NCBI RefSeq assembly: GCF_024105635.1 | Contig: NZ_WYDQ01000001.1 | Location: 3,596,501-3,660,500 of the forward strand | Source of the DNA: Oceanicola sp. 502str15 | Lineage (GTDB): Bacteria > Pseudomonadota > Alphaproteobacteria > Rhodobacterales > Rhodobacteraceae | Direction of reading: 5' to 3' | DNA: 64,000 nucleotides | Shown: positions 44,048 through 52,911 of the stretch, piece by piece | How the letters are laid out: each line of letters opens with the position of its first letter | Numbering within the stretch: the first letter of the stretch is position 1 | Program-made: the position numbers and the translations under genes | Notes under the pieces: model-generated | Databases searched by the model: none | What the model was told of the DNA's origin: nothing | Seen by the model: the letters and a program-made list of their open reading frames with translations, nothing else

Positions 44048-44917
44048 GTGATCGGCTTTTCGGACTGGCCGCAGCGGCAGGCCCTGCATGACCTGCGGGC
44101 CGCTGCCCTTGCGGCCCGGCCTGCGGTGGAGGCACGGGGGCCTGAGGCGCTGCGGGCGGTGCCGCTGGAGGACGACCTTCAGCTTGCCTGCGACACTGAC
44201 TACCTGCCGCGCTACGACGTGCTCCACGAGGTGGCGCTGGGCGCGGATGCCGAGCTGGCGGGCTACGCGATGGCGCTGCTGGTGGGCGATGCGGTGCATG
44301 GGCAGATTGGAACGCAGCCGGGCCTTCTGCCGTATCGGAGCCAGCCGGGGGCGCGGCGGGCGGCCCTGGTGCGGGGGCTTCATGTGGTGGATGCCAGGCA
44401 CGACCTCGACAGCGCGCTGCCGGAGCTGGTGACGAGCCTGCCGACGGAGCGGGTGATCCCGCCGCTGGTGGAGGTGGCGAGGCGGCTGCGCGGCAACGTC
44501 GAGGCGGTGGCGAATGCCGATTACGGGATGGAGGCGACGCGCCATGGCGCGGCGTTGCGGGCGGTGCTCGACAGCGAGGGTTGCCGGATGTCGGGGGAGC
44601 AGCGCTGGTATCCGGCGGAGGTTGTGGAGCTTACCGGGCATGACCCGGACAGCGGCGACATCTGGCTGCCCTGCATCGCGCTGCTGGTGCTCGACGACAT
44701 CCACCACAATGGCGCGCACGACCAGACGACCTTTCGCTGGATGCACCACGCGGCGCGGCTGCTCGATGCGCCGGAGCCGCTGCGGGGGCCGATCCTTGCC
44801 GGCATCCGGCATGTGATGGAGCGCTGCGCGCCGGGCGAATGGGACCCCTATTTCGAATGGTTGCCCAAGGAGATCGGGCAGAGCGCGGTAATGGTGCCCT
44901 GGGTGGACGTGGCCTGA
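44048..44917 (+). CDS. Hypothetical protein, unrecognised (289 residues)
   Basis: A GTG start lies 27 bases after dapD within a degenerate REP-like motif. The soluble, acidic, Leu/Ala/Arg-rich protein has no signal or membrane segment. Tracts that might define a family are CDTDYLPRYDVLHEVALGAD, ANADYGMEATRHGAALRAVL and VLDDIHHNGAHDQTTFRWMH. The last, rich in Asp/His, could bind metal. Function unknown; probably co-transcribed with dapD. Confidence 0.75.
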   Translation: MIGFSDWPQRQALHDLRAAALAARPAVEARGPEALRAVPLEDDLQLACDTDYLPRYDVLHEVALGADAELAGYAMALLVGDAVHGQIGTQPGLLPYRSQPGARRAALVRGLHVVDARHDLDSALPELVTSLPTERVIPPLVEVARRLRGNVEAVANADYGMEATRHGAALRAVLDSEGCRMSGEQRWYPAEVVELTGHDPDSGDIWLPCIALLVLDDIHHNGAHDQTTFRWMHHAARLLDAPEPLRGPILAGIRHVMERCAPGEWDPYFEWLPKEIGQSAVMVPWVDVA

Positions 44918-45010
44918 GGACCGGCGGCCGCCCGGCGCGGCGGCGGGGAACCAGTGGGGCTTCTGGCGGGTTGGGGCGGTAACAGTTTCTTGAACCGAAA
45001 GGATGGGCCC

Positions 45011-45262
45011 ATGGGTCTCGGACTATTGCTCTCGATCATCATTGGCGGACTTGCGGGCTGGATTGCCAGCATGATCATGAAGGCCGACACCGGGCTGATC
45101 ACCAACATCGTGCTGGGCATCGTCGGGGCGCTTGTGCTGAACGTGCTGCTTCAGCTCATCGGCATCTACGCCGCCGAGCGGATCGTGCCGCAGCTCGTCG
45201 TCGGGATCCTGGGCGCCTGCCTGCTGATCTTCGGCTTTCGTGCCATTGCCCGCAGAAGCTGA
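45011..45262 (+). CDS. GlsB/YeaQ/YmgE family stress-response membrane protein
   Basis: This is an 83-residue protein with three helices: MGLGLLLSIIIGGLAGWIAS, a second helix starting NIVLGIVGALVLNVLLQLIG and a third ending LLIFGFRAI. The GGLAGWIAS and N-IVLGIVGA glycine-zipper patterns mark the transglycosylase-associated family. It is usually stress-induced; biochemical role unsettled. A repeat element follows its stop by 14 bases. Confidence 0.88.
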   Translation: MGLGLLLSIIIGGLAGWIASMIMKADTGLITNIVLGIVGALVLNVLLQLIGIYAAERIVPQLVVGILGACLLIFGFRAIARRS

Positions 45263-45275
45263 CACCCGGTTGCGC

Positions 45276-45336
45276 GGACAGAGTGGGGCGCTGCCCCCAC
45301 ACCCCCGGAGATATTTGGACCAAGATGAAGATCAGG
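45276..45336 (+). repeat. 61-bp dispersed repeat, copy A
   Basis: The element begins GGACAGAGTGGGGC, contains GCCCCCACACCCCCGGAG then ATATTT, and ends ATCAGG. Copy B at 59560-59620 has the same length and an identical 24-base core. Both lie between convergent genes. This copy overlaps the stop codon of the rhodanese gene by three bases. Confidence 0.8.
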
Positions 45337-45727
45337 CGGTCTTGTTCGGGCGCTCTGCCACAGGGCCGCCTGCCGCCTTCCAGCCGGAGAACCCATCGGA
45401 CACATGGCTGACATTCTGGAGGCCCATCTCCTGCGCCGTCTGCGCGGAGAGGGCGGAGCGCCAGCCGGAGGCGCAGTAGAAGACGAAGCGGTTGCCGGTC
45501 TGGAATTGGGGCTTGGCGTAGGGGGACTCGGGGTCGATCCAGAATTCGAGCATGCCGCGGGGGCAGTGGAAGGCGCCGGGGATCATGCCTTCGCGGTCGA
45601 GTTCGCGGGGGTCGCGGAGATCGACGAAGGTGACATCGGGCGCGTCGAGCAGGGCGCGCAGGTCGGCGGCGGGGGCGTGGGCGACCTTTGCATTGGCCTC
45701 GGCCACCATGTCCTTGACCCGTTTCAT
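45332..45727 (-). CDS. Single-domain rhodanese-like sulfurtransferase
   Basis: This is a 131-residue protein. The rhodanese fold is seen from VTFVDLRDPRELDREGMIPGA, with the active-site cysteine in VFYCASGWRSALSAQ and the closing SDGFSGWKAAGGPV. It transfers sulfane sulfur; acceptor unknown. Start is at MKRVKD; an extension to 45778 is open but unlikely. Confidence 0.9.
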   Translation of the reverse strand: MKRVKDMVAEANAKVAHAPAADLRALLDAPDVTFVDLRDPRELDREGMIPGAFHCPRGMLEFWIDPESPYAKPQFQTGNRFVFYCASGWRSALSAQTAQEMGLQNVSHVSDGFSGWKAAGGPVAERPNKTA

Positions 45728-45802
45728 TGCGCATACTCCCCGTTGGTCCGGCTTGACTTCATCCGCTGGCCAGAACACCTAGCACTTGCAGGAGGATATG
45801 CC

Positions 45803-46159
45803 ATGGCGGGCGGCAAGGAAAAGAAGGTGCAGCAGGTTTACACGCTGCTGGTGGAAGTTGGCCGCAAGCCGGGCGACGGGCTGCCCGAGGGCGCCAAGGG
45901 GGCGGCGCTGATGTGCTATGCCTCGGGCGTGGACGAAGCCGAGGCGGTGCGCGAGACCGTCGCTATCCTGAAGCAGGCCGAGTTGGCGCCGCTGGATGTG
46001 ACCGGCTATGGCACCAGTGCCGACCGCGAGGCGCAGGGCCATGAGATCGACGCCGACGAGCGCGAGCTGATGGCGCGGGCGGCGGCGGAGAATGCCGTGA
46101 TCGTGGCGCAGATGACCCCGTTTTACGACGAGAGCACCCATGAGGGTGGCGAAGCCTGA
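45803..46159 (+). CDS. Hypothetical cytoplasmic protein upstream of a DUF389 protein
   Basis: This is a 118-residue acidic protein (GCAGGAGGATATG precedes the ATG). It starts MAGGKEKKVQQVYTLLVEVG and has no membrane segment; the pattern of alternating strands and helices (ALMCYASGVDEAEAVRETV) suggests an ACT/ferredoxin-like fold, which is inference. Its stop overlaps the next start by one base, so it is probably a partner of the DUF389 protein. Confidence 0.72.
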   Translation: MAGGKEKKVQQVYTLLVEVGRKPGDGLPEGAKGAALMCYASGVDEAEAVRETVAILKQAELAPLDVTGYGTSADREAQGHEIDADERELMARAAAENAVIVAQMTPFYDESTHEGGEA

Positions 46160-47169
46160 TGGCGGACCGCCTCATCCAGGTGATCGGCAAGGTCGAGCAG
46201 ATCGACGCCGTGGCCGACTGCCTGAAGGAGATGCCGCCGGACCAGTGGTGGCGGCTGCCCTACGACAAGGACGAGGGGCGGCAGAGCCTGTATGTGGCGC
46301 TGTTCAAGGCCGATGCGCAGGACGTGATGGACGCGATCAGCGAGGCGCTGGAAGGGCAGGAGGGCTGGCGGCTGTTCAGCCTGCCGACCGAGGCCAGCCT
46401 GCCGGAGCTGGACGACGAGGAAGAAGAGAACCGGCTGGCGCAGAAGGAGACCGTGAGCGCCCGCGAGGAGATCTACCGCGATGTGCGGCAGGGCACGGCG
46501 CTGACGATGGACTATCTGGTGATGACGGCGCTGGCCGCGCTGGTGGCGGCGATCGGGCTGAGCCAGGGGCAGGTGGCGGTGGTGATCGGGGCGATGGTGA
46601 TTGCGCCCTTGCTCGGGCCGATCATGGCCTTTGCCTTTGCGACGGCGCTGGGCAACTTCTCGTTGCTGGGCGTGGCGGCGCGGGCGCTGGGCGCCGGGCT
46701 GGCGGTGGCGACGGGGGTGGGCATTGTGCTGGGGCTCATCCTGCCCGGCTCCTACCCTGACACCTCGATGATGGATTTCTCCGGCGTGCTTTCGCTGCAG
46801 ACCGTGGCCCTGCCGCTGGCGGGCGGCGCGGCGGCGGCGCTGATGCTTGCGGGCGGGCAGACCACAGGGCTGGTGGGCGTGATGGTGGCGGCCGCGCTGC
46901 TGCCGCCGCTGGCGGCCTTTGGCCTGCTGGTGGGGATCTGGGACATTCCGGGCGCGCTGCGGGCGCTGGCGACGGTTGTGACCAACATCGTGGCGATCAA
47001 CCTCGCGGCGCAGGTGGTGTTCGTGGCCAAGGGCATCCGGCCGCGGCGCTGGGAGGATTCGGACCATCGCACCTCTGTCCGGGTGGCGCTGGGGGCCTCG
47101 GGCGCGCTGGTGGCGCTGATGGCGCTGGCGCTCTGGTTGGCCGGGCATGGCTACGTGCCGGGGCTTTGA
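46159..47169 (+). CDS. DUF389/TIGR00341 family membrane protein
   Basis: This is a 336-residue protein. A soluble N-terminal domain (about 1-105) with charged EEEEN linker is followed by five to six helices. The GAMVIAPLLGPIMAFAFATALG segment is the DUF389 signature. The family is found across bacteria without a proven function; transport has been suggested. Overlaps the 118-residue gene by one base. Confidence 0.85.
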   Translation: MADRLIQVIGKVEQIDAVADCLKEMPPDQWWRLPYDKDEGRQSLYVALFKADAQDVMDAISEALEGQEGWRLFSLPTEASLPELDDEEEENRLAQKETVSAREEIYRDVRQGTALTMDYLVMTALAALVAAIGLSQGQVAVVIGAMVIAPLLGPIMAFAFATALGNFSLLGVAARALGAGLAVATGVGIVLGLILPGSYPDTSMMDFSGVLSLQTVALPLAGGAAAALMLAGGQTTGLVGVMVAAALLPPLAAFGLLVGIWDIPGALRALATVVTNIVAINLAAQVVFVAKGIRPRRWEDSDHRTSVRVALGASGALVALMALALWLAGHGYVPGL

Positions 47170-47301
47170 GCCGCCGCCGACAATACCGCCAACACCACCG
47201 CTATTAACCAGGATTTCGCAGCATTGCCGCTGCGCTGCCCCATTTGTGCCCCGCTTTCGCGTGCAGATTGCGGGGAGGTTTAGTGAGGGCCGTGTGCACC
47301 C

Positions 47302-47730
47302 ATGAAAGAGTCGATTGCCGCGATCAAATGGGTGGTCAACGGGCTGTTGGTGGCGGCCATGCTGGGTGCGGCGTGGCTTGGCTACAAGTTTGTCACCGAG
47401 CCGGGATACCTTGCGGAGCTGGCGCTGGGCGAGCGTGCCGAGCAGCCGATCGTTCCGCGCGGGCCGCAGATGGAGGGCGCTCCGGCAGGGGGTGTCGTGA
47501 CCTCGCGGCTGCCGCAGGCGCAGGGGCTGCCGCAGGTGGGTGGCTCCGCCACGGCAGGCCGCCGGTTGATCCAGGGATCCGGGGCCGGAAGCACAACGGG
47601 TGCGGGCAGCTATACGCCGCGCACCACGGCCACCGGCGATGTTCGCACGGTGCGCCGGGAGAAGGAGACGCCGCCGCCGGCCTACCAGCCGCCGGTTGCA
47701 CAGAGAAAGGTGCTGCGCGTCGGCGAGTGA
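47302..47730 (+). CDS. Bitopic membrane protein of unknown function
   Basis: This is a 142-residue protein with one helix at about residues 9-30 (VVNGLLVAAMLGAAWLGYKF) and a Pro/Gly/Arg-rich disordered periplasmic tail. No family recognised. It is followed 119 bp later by another single-pass protein of similar design (47850). Confidence 0.68.
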   Translation: MKESIAAIKWVVNGLLVAAMLGAAWLGYKFVTEPGYLAELALGERAEQPIVPRGPQMEGAPAGGVVTSRLPQAQGLPQVGGSATAGRRLIQGSGAGSTTGAGSYTPRTTATGDVRTVRREKETPPPAYQPPVAQRKVLRVGE

Positions 47731-47849
47731 GCCGGCTGCGGGGTGCGAAGTGCGAGAGAGAGCAATGCGGAGGCCGGGCGTGATGCCGGCCGGACGTGGG
47801 GTTACGTGGCCGGGCGGGGTGCCCGGAAGAAGCGAAAGGCAGGCAACAG

Positions 47850-48338
47850 ATGGCAGTTGTTCGAATTATCCTGATGGTCGTGGTGCTCGCCGTGATGGGC
47901 GGCATTGGCTATATGCAGTACGTTGGCATGCGGGCGGTGGATACGGCGATGAACCCGGCGGGCGAGGACTATGCCGCGCTGGAGGACGACGAGCCGGAGA
48001 CCCGCCTTGCCGCAGGCAGCGGGCGTGCTGCGGGCAATCTCATCAAGTCGACCAAGACCACCAGCCGGGTGGGGGGCGACAAGACGATCACCATCCAGCG
48101 CAAGCAGCCGAGCCTGTGGACGCGGATTCGCATGTGGTTTGGCTACACGCCCGAGGACGCGCATCGCCGTGACTTTGCCAGGCTGAAGGCCCAGCGCGAG
48201 CAGGAGGCCGCGGCGAGCCGGGGTGTGAACTCGGTGACGGGCCGCAAGGAGAGCACGGCTTCCGTGCAGTCGAGCGGTTCGGGGGCCAAGAAGCGGGCTG
48301 CGCCGAACAAGTCGCTGGCGACGGCGCTGGGCAACTGA
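47850..48338 (+). CDS. Bitopic basic membrane protein of unknown function
   Basis: This is a 162-residue protein. An N-terminal helix (RIILMVVVLAVMGGIGYMQY) is followed by a strongly basic region (GDKTITIQRKQPSLWTRIRM) and a Lys/Ser-rich tail. No family recognised. AGGCAACAG precedes the ATG. The charge suggests interaction with nucleic acid, wall polymer or lipid, unproven. Confidence 0.68.
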   Translation: MAVVRIILMVVVLAVMGGIGYMQYVGMRAVDTAMNPAGEDYAALEDDEPETRLAAGSGRAAGNLIKSTKTTSRVGGDKTITIQRKQPSLWTRIRMWFGYTPEDAHRRDFARLKAQREQEAAASRGVNSVTGRKESTASVQSSGSGAKKRAAPNKSLATALGN

Positions 48339-48441
48339 GCCGGGGGCCTGCGCGGCGCATCTGCACATGGAGACCGGGCTGACAGGGCTATGGCCGCTGC
48401 TGGCCCGGCGTGGCGGACGCCGCACATTGCCGGTGTGACGG

Positions 48442-49731
48442 CTAGTCGGCGTCGGCGGAGAGCCTTTTGGCCAGGATCAGGGCCAATGCCATTGCCAAGA
48501 GCAGAAAGACTGCCCCGACGCTCCATGCGATGGATGTGGAGTAGATCTCGGCGATGGCGCCAGCCATGACCAGACCCAGTGCCGCGCCCAACTGCTGGAT
48601 CAGGGAGCGTAGCGACAGCATGGTGGACCTCTGACGATCTTCGACGCAGCGATGCAGGATGCTGCTTGCGGGTGTCTCGCTTGCTCCGAGAGCGATGGAG
48701 TACAGTACGAAGACGAAGATGAAGCCGAGGATGCCTTGCTGCACCGCGAGGGCGATCTGAACCACCGCGAGAGAGGCGAAGAGTGCCGCGAGGGTCACGG
48801 CGTGGCGGCGCCTGAACAGCCGGCTGATGCGGGCGGAGAGGGAAGCTCCGAGGGCGATGGAGAAGAAGTAGGCTGCGGTCAGGGCGCCGATGGCGGTGTT
48901 GGCATAGGCGTCGTCCAGCATGGGCTTTGCGTAGGTCGGCCAGATCACCTCGACCGGGTTTGTGGCCATAAGGAACAGGGCGAGGGCTGCCAGAAGCATG
49001 GAGAGCATCGGGTGCTTCAGGGCGAGAACGCTGGCCTCGGCGACCACCGAGGGGACGTTGGTGAAGCCGTTTTTCAGGGCTTTCGGTTTGAGCGGGGGCT
49101 GGTTTTCGGCGATGAAAAGCAGGGTGTAGAGCAGGACGGCGAGCATTACGGCGAAGCTCGCGGCGTAGGAGACGTCGTAGACGCTGATGCCATAGGCCGT
49201 GCCCATTGCGCCGAATGCGTCCGGCAGGAGGCCGCCCAAGATGGCCCCGATGGCGAGGCCCATGGCGTTGGCCCATTGCGCCTTTGCGAGCGCGGGTTGC
49301 ACATCGACATTCGGCGCGGCGGTTCTGAAGGTTTCGACGAACCATGCATCGAGCGTGCCCGAGCGCAGGGCGCGCCCGAACCCGATGAAGGCGAAGGACA
49401 GGGCCAGAACGCCGAAGTGGCTCGATGACAGGAAGAGCGCAAGCGATATCAGGCTGGCGATGACCGCGGCGAGGAAGACCGGTTTGCGCCCGATGGTGTC
49501 GGCCAGCCCGCCGAAGGGCAGCTCCAGTGTCATGGTCGTCAGGGAGTAGACCCCGAAGAGAAGCGAGATCTGGAACAGGTCCATGCCGCGGTCTGTCAGC
49601 GCGAGCGCGACGACGGCGACCGTCAGCCCCATGGCGAAGCGGTCGAGGAACTGGTGGACCTGAAACACCCGGATGTGCCGTTGCGCCGTGGGCGTCAGGG
49701 CCTTGAAAGAGAACTCGATTTCCGCTGCCAT
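48442..49731 (-). CDS. Major facilitator superfamily transporter
   Basis: This is a 429-residue protein with twelve predicted helices. The loop 2-3 signature appears as ELPFGGLADTIGRKPVFLAA. The central cytoplasmic loop and second half (SARISRLFRRRHAVTLAALF) fit the fold. The start MAAEIEFSFKALTPTAQRH is chosen; an open extension to 49863 has poor composition. Likely drug or metabolite efflux, substrate unknown. It is divergent from the 437-residue membrane protein. Confidence 0.88.
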   Translation of the reverse strand: MAAEIEFSFKALTPTAQRHIRVFQVHQFLDRFAMGLTVAVVALALTDRGMDLFQISLLFGVYSLTTMTLELPFGGLADTIGRKPVFLAAVIASLISLALFLSSSHFGVLALSFAFIGFGRALRSGTLDAWFVETFRTAAPNVDVQPALAKAQWANAMGLAIGAILGGLLPDAFGAMGTAYGISVYDVSYAASFAVMLAVLLYTLLFIAENQPPLKPKALKNGFTNVPSVVAEASVLALKHPMLSMLLAALALFLMATNPVEVIWPTYAKPMLDDAYANTAIGALTAAYFFSIALGASLSARISRLFRRRHAVTLAALFASLAVVQIALAVQQGILGFIFVFVLYSIALGASETPASSILHRCVEDRQRSTMLSLRSLIQQLGAALGLVMAGAIAEIYSTSIAWSVGAVFLLLAMALALILAKRLSADAD

Positions 49732-49984
49732 GGCTGGAGCATCTTCGTTTGCGGGCCTGCTCGCAATGGTTTGCTGGCAGGGTGGGGTTTTGGCAGAGCC
49801 TGAGTGCGGGATGGCCGAACGGGCGTGCAGCCGGCCTGCGGGGCTGGCTTTGGGGTGGACCATTTTTCATGCTTTGGGCGCGTTGGCGCGGCTGAATTCA
49901 CGCCGGGCCGGGGGCGGCGGCGTGGTAGGCTTGGGGCAGGTATTTTAGCGGGGCTTTGCCCGGTATTTGGTTGAGGAGGGGGCC

Positions 49985-51298
49985 GTGACCCGTATTCAGG
50001 CGGCAGAATCCGGCTTTGCGAAAGCCAATGCGTTCTTCGTCATGGCCTGGGTCGTGACGGCGATTATCCTGATCACGGCGCTGGTGGATTACAGGGCGCT
50101 GCGGCGGGAGGCGGCCCGGACCGACGAGCGCGTTGCGGTCTATTCCCAGCTTGAGGACATTGCGGCCGCCGTCTCAACCGACCTGCGCACGGCGATCTAC
50201 CTGATGCCGGGCTATGCCGGCGAGGCGAAGGGGATCGAGACGATACGGCAGGCCCGCAGCGAGGCGCTGGCGCGGGTGGAGTGGATTGCGGCGAATTACG
50301 GTGCCTTGATGCCCGATCTTGCGGCGGAGGACCGGCAGGCCATCCAGCCGGTGCTGACCTACATGAAGTCGATGTTCCTGCTGAATGACGCGCTGGAGGG
50401 GGTGAGCGTGTTCATCGAGGGGGAGCCCAGCCTGCTGCTGGCGGAGCATGAGGCGGGCACCTACCTGACGGCGGCAAGCGTGGAGGGGCTGCGGATGGAG
50501 GATGCGGTGCGCTACCTCTGGCTTGCGAGCCTTGATCTGCAGAGTTGGACGGCGGTGCTGAAGCGCCATCAGGAGGCGCTGGAGGCCGGGCGCCCGCGAG
50601 AGGATATGGCGGCGGAGTTTGCCGGGGCGGTGGAGGTTGCGCAGAGCGATGCGGGGCGGGCGCGGCGCGTGGCGGCCGAGAAGGCCTGGACCGCATGGGT
50701 GAAGTCGGGGCAGGGCGCGGTCGATGGGGCGCAGGGGGATGTGAACAGTGCGGTGGCGCGGGCCGAAAAGCGGCGGCGTGCGGCTCTGACGCTGGCGCAG
50801 ACCGGGGTGTTCCTTGATCAGGCGCTGGTGCGGAAGGCCGAGCTCGACCTGCTTCAAGGCGGTGAGACGACCTCGGTGAAGATCCCGGTGATCTCGACGG
50901 CGTTGCAGCTGCGCGATGCCATCATGTTCGCGCCCTGGATCCTCGCGTTCTGCAGCATCTCGATCATGATCTACACGCGGCGTGGGATGCACTATGCGCC
51001 GGAGGAGAAGGGCGAGCTCGTTGTGGGCAACATCCCGTCCTTCTATGCGGTCTACGGGGTGAACAAGGGGTGCGGGATTGCGGTGGCGATGCTGCTGCTT
51101 GCGCTGCCGGCGGCCCTGCTGCCGGCGTGCCTGTGGTTTCTGCAGCCGGTTCTGGCGCAGAACTACGATGCGGCCTCGGTGATCTTCTACAGCGGGGTGG
51201 CGGTGTCGCTGCTGACGGCCCTGCTGACCTTTGCGCAAATTCCCAGTGTGTTGCGGGGGATCGACCTTGAGGTGCTGATGAGGCTCGCGCCGGAGTAG
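49985..51298 (+). CDS. Unrecognised 437-residue membrane protein with large periplasmic helical domain
   Basis: A GTG start is set by GAGGAGGGG five bases upstream. One helix at residues 18-38 (FFVMAWVVTAIILITALVDY) is followed by a periplasmic domain of about 270 mostly helical residues, then three C-terminal helices (FAPWILAFCSISIMIYT, VAMLLLALPAALLPACLWFL, and a last one ending TALLTFAQI). The topology, one N-terminal helix, large helical external domain, helix bundle, resembles sensors, but no HAMP, kinase or methyl-accepting region is present. No family known to me. Confidence 0.7.
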   Translation: MTRIQAAESGFAKANAFFVMAWVVTAIILITALVDYRALRREAARTDERVAVYSQLEDIAAAVSTDLRTAIYLMPGYAGEAKGIETIRQARSEALARVEWIAANYGALMPDLAAEDRQAIQPVLTYMKSMFLLNDALEGVSVFIEGEPSLLLAEHEAGTYLTAASVEGLRMEDAVRYLWLASLDLQSWTAVLKRHQEALEAGRPREDMAAEFAGAVEVAQSDAGRARRVAAEKAWTAWVKSGQGAVDGAQGDVNSAVARAEKRRRAALTLAQTGVFLDQALVRKAELDLLQGGETTSVKIPVISTALQLRDAIMFAPWILAFCSISIMIYTRRGMHYAPEEKGELVVGNIPSFYAVYGVNKGCGIAVAMLLLALPAALLPACLWFLQPVLAQNYDAASVIFYSGVAVSLLTALLTFAQIPSVLRGIDLEVLMRLAPE

Positions 51299-51318
51299 TG
51301 AAGGCGTGAGGGCGGCGC

Positions 51319-52911
51319 TCAGGCCGCCCGCAGCGCCTCGGCGGCCCAGAGCCGCGCCTCGTAGCCAGAGAGCATCCGCCGCGCCGCCGGGCCATAGCCT
51401 TCGCCGGTTTCGGGGTTCAGCTCGGGGAAGATGGCGCAGATTTCCTCGACGATCTCGGCCTCGAAGCTGTGCTGCATCTGGCCGCCGGGCAGGAAGCTTT
51501 CGGTTGGCAGGCCCTCGGAGAAGACCACCTGATGGCGGTCGAAGAGCAGGTGGACATATTCGACCTCGCCGCCTTCGAGCCGCGTGACGGAGCTGCCGTT
51601 GACCAGCTCCTTTGCGGCCACAAGCACTTCGCCGTCGCCGAACATCAGCTCGGCCAGTGGATCGCGGATCATCAGCCGGTGGAGCGGCGAGATGGTGAGG
51701 GCGCGGTGGGCGCCGAAGGTGTTGGCGCGGATGTGGATGGGAGCCATGGCGCCGAGGGCGGGCACGGCGCGGCGGCCGATCCAGCGCAGCGGCTGGGGGC
51801 CGTCATCATGGGTGAGCACGAGGTCGCCGGGCGCGAGGCTCTCGACGGGCACCTCGCCGGAGGGCGTGGCGATGAGGGTGCCGGAGACGAAGCAGGGCAC
51901 CTGGTCGAGCTTGATGAAGCCGGTGTCGGTGTGGCCCTGCCCGTCGCTGATCTTGTAGGTGAAGTTCACCTCTTCGTCGTCGCCATCGGTGGTGACATCG
52001 AGGGTGCCGTCGGCGTTGAGCTTGATGGTCTGCCCGGTCTTCAGCGTCACGCTCTGCCCGGCCGTGACCGCCACCCCGTTGATATGGGTGATGGACATGG
52101 TGCCGCCGGTCGAGATGTCGTTGCCGAGCACGTCGATGGTCTTGGTGAAGTTGGTGCCCATGGTGACTTCGTCGGTCATGGCCACAAGGTCTGTCTGGAT
52201 CGAGTCTCCGGCGATGAGCACGTTGGAATCGTAGGAGCTGTCGGAGGTGTCGGCGATGCCGATGCGGATCGAGTTCTGCACCCCCGCGTTGACCGGCATG
52301 GTCAGGGTCATGGTGATGGTGAACCCGTCCATCTCGGTGTTGTAGTCATCGGTCGTGTTGTCGACGTAGAGGTTGGAGTTGTCGCCGTCGTTCACGTTGG
52401 TCACGGCGGTGTTGCCGTTGCCGACCTCGAGCTCGACATACTGGCCGTTGACCCAGACGGCGAAGACGTCGTTGTAGATCGAGTTGGAGTACTCGGGGTA
52501 TTCCTCCGACGAGAACACGAACTGCATCGTCATGACGTCGCCCTCGGGGACGAAGGTGACATCAAGGTAGGCGGCGTCGTAGGTGTTTGCGCCTGCGACC
52601 GCCTCGAAGTCGCTGTCGGGCGGGTCGGAGTTGAACCAGCCGGAGTTCATGTTGGTGGAGGTGTTCGTGTCCTGGTTGGCCTGGCCCGAGGAGTTGGTGA
52701 AGTCGCTCGCCCGCCCGGTCGAGAGGATCACGCCGCTGTCGCCCGGCACCACCCCCGGCGAGGTCGAGTCGCCGCCGCTGTAGATGCCGGAAGAGGCGTT
52801 GTCGCCCGAGTAGCTGGCGCTGACAACCTGAACGCTGTCGCCGAAGATCGCGTTGGCCATGGCCGTCGCGTTGGCGTTGGTGTTGATCGAGAGTTCTGAT
52901 GCCGCAACCAT
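51319..52911 (-). CDS. Hint-domain surface protein with choice-of-anchor-like N-terminal domain
   Basis: This is a 530-residue protein. Residues 1-230 are Asn/Asp/Ser-rich (FGDSVQVVSASYSGDNASSG; FVFSSEEYPEYSNSIYNDVF), as in choice-of-anchor L domains. An Ig/VCBS-like stretch follows (VLGNDISTGGTMSITHINGV), then a Hint domain from VPCFVSGTLIATPSGEVPVE with THDDGPQPLRWIGR. There is no Sec signal; such proteins usually leave by type I secretion. The ABC/HlyD pair at 17587-20609 is a possible route. Start at 52911 is preferred over 52941. Low GC third positions are not apparent. Confidence 0.82.
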   Translation of the reverse strand: MVAASELSINTNANATAMANAIFGDSVQVVSASYSGDNASSGIYSGGDSTSPGVVPGDSGVILSTGRASDFTNSSGQANQDTNTSTNMNSGWFNSDPPDSDFEAVAGANTYDAAYLDVTFVPEGDVMTMQFVFSSEEYPEYSNSIYNDVFAVWVNGQYVELEVGNGNTAVTNVNDGDNSNLYVDNTTDDYNTEMDGFTITMTLTMPVNAGVQNSIRIGIADTSDSSYDSNVLIAGDSIQTDLVAMTDEVTMGTNFTKTIDVLGNDISTGGTMSITHINGVAVTAGQSVTLKTGQTIKLNADGTLDVTTDGDDEEVNFTYKISDGQGHTDTGFIKLDQVPCFVSGTLIATPSGEVPVESLAPGDLVLTHDDGPQPLRWIGRRAVPALGAMAPIHIRANTFGAHRALTISPLHRLMIRDPLAELMFGDGEVLVAAKELVNGSSVTRLEGGEVEYVHLLFDRHQVVFSEGLPTESFLPGGQMQHSFEAEIVEEICAIFPELNPETGEGYGPAARRMLSGYEARLWAAEALRAA

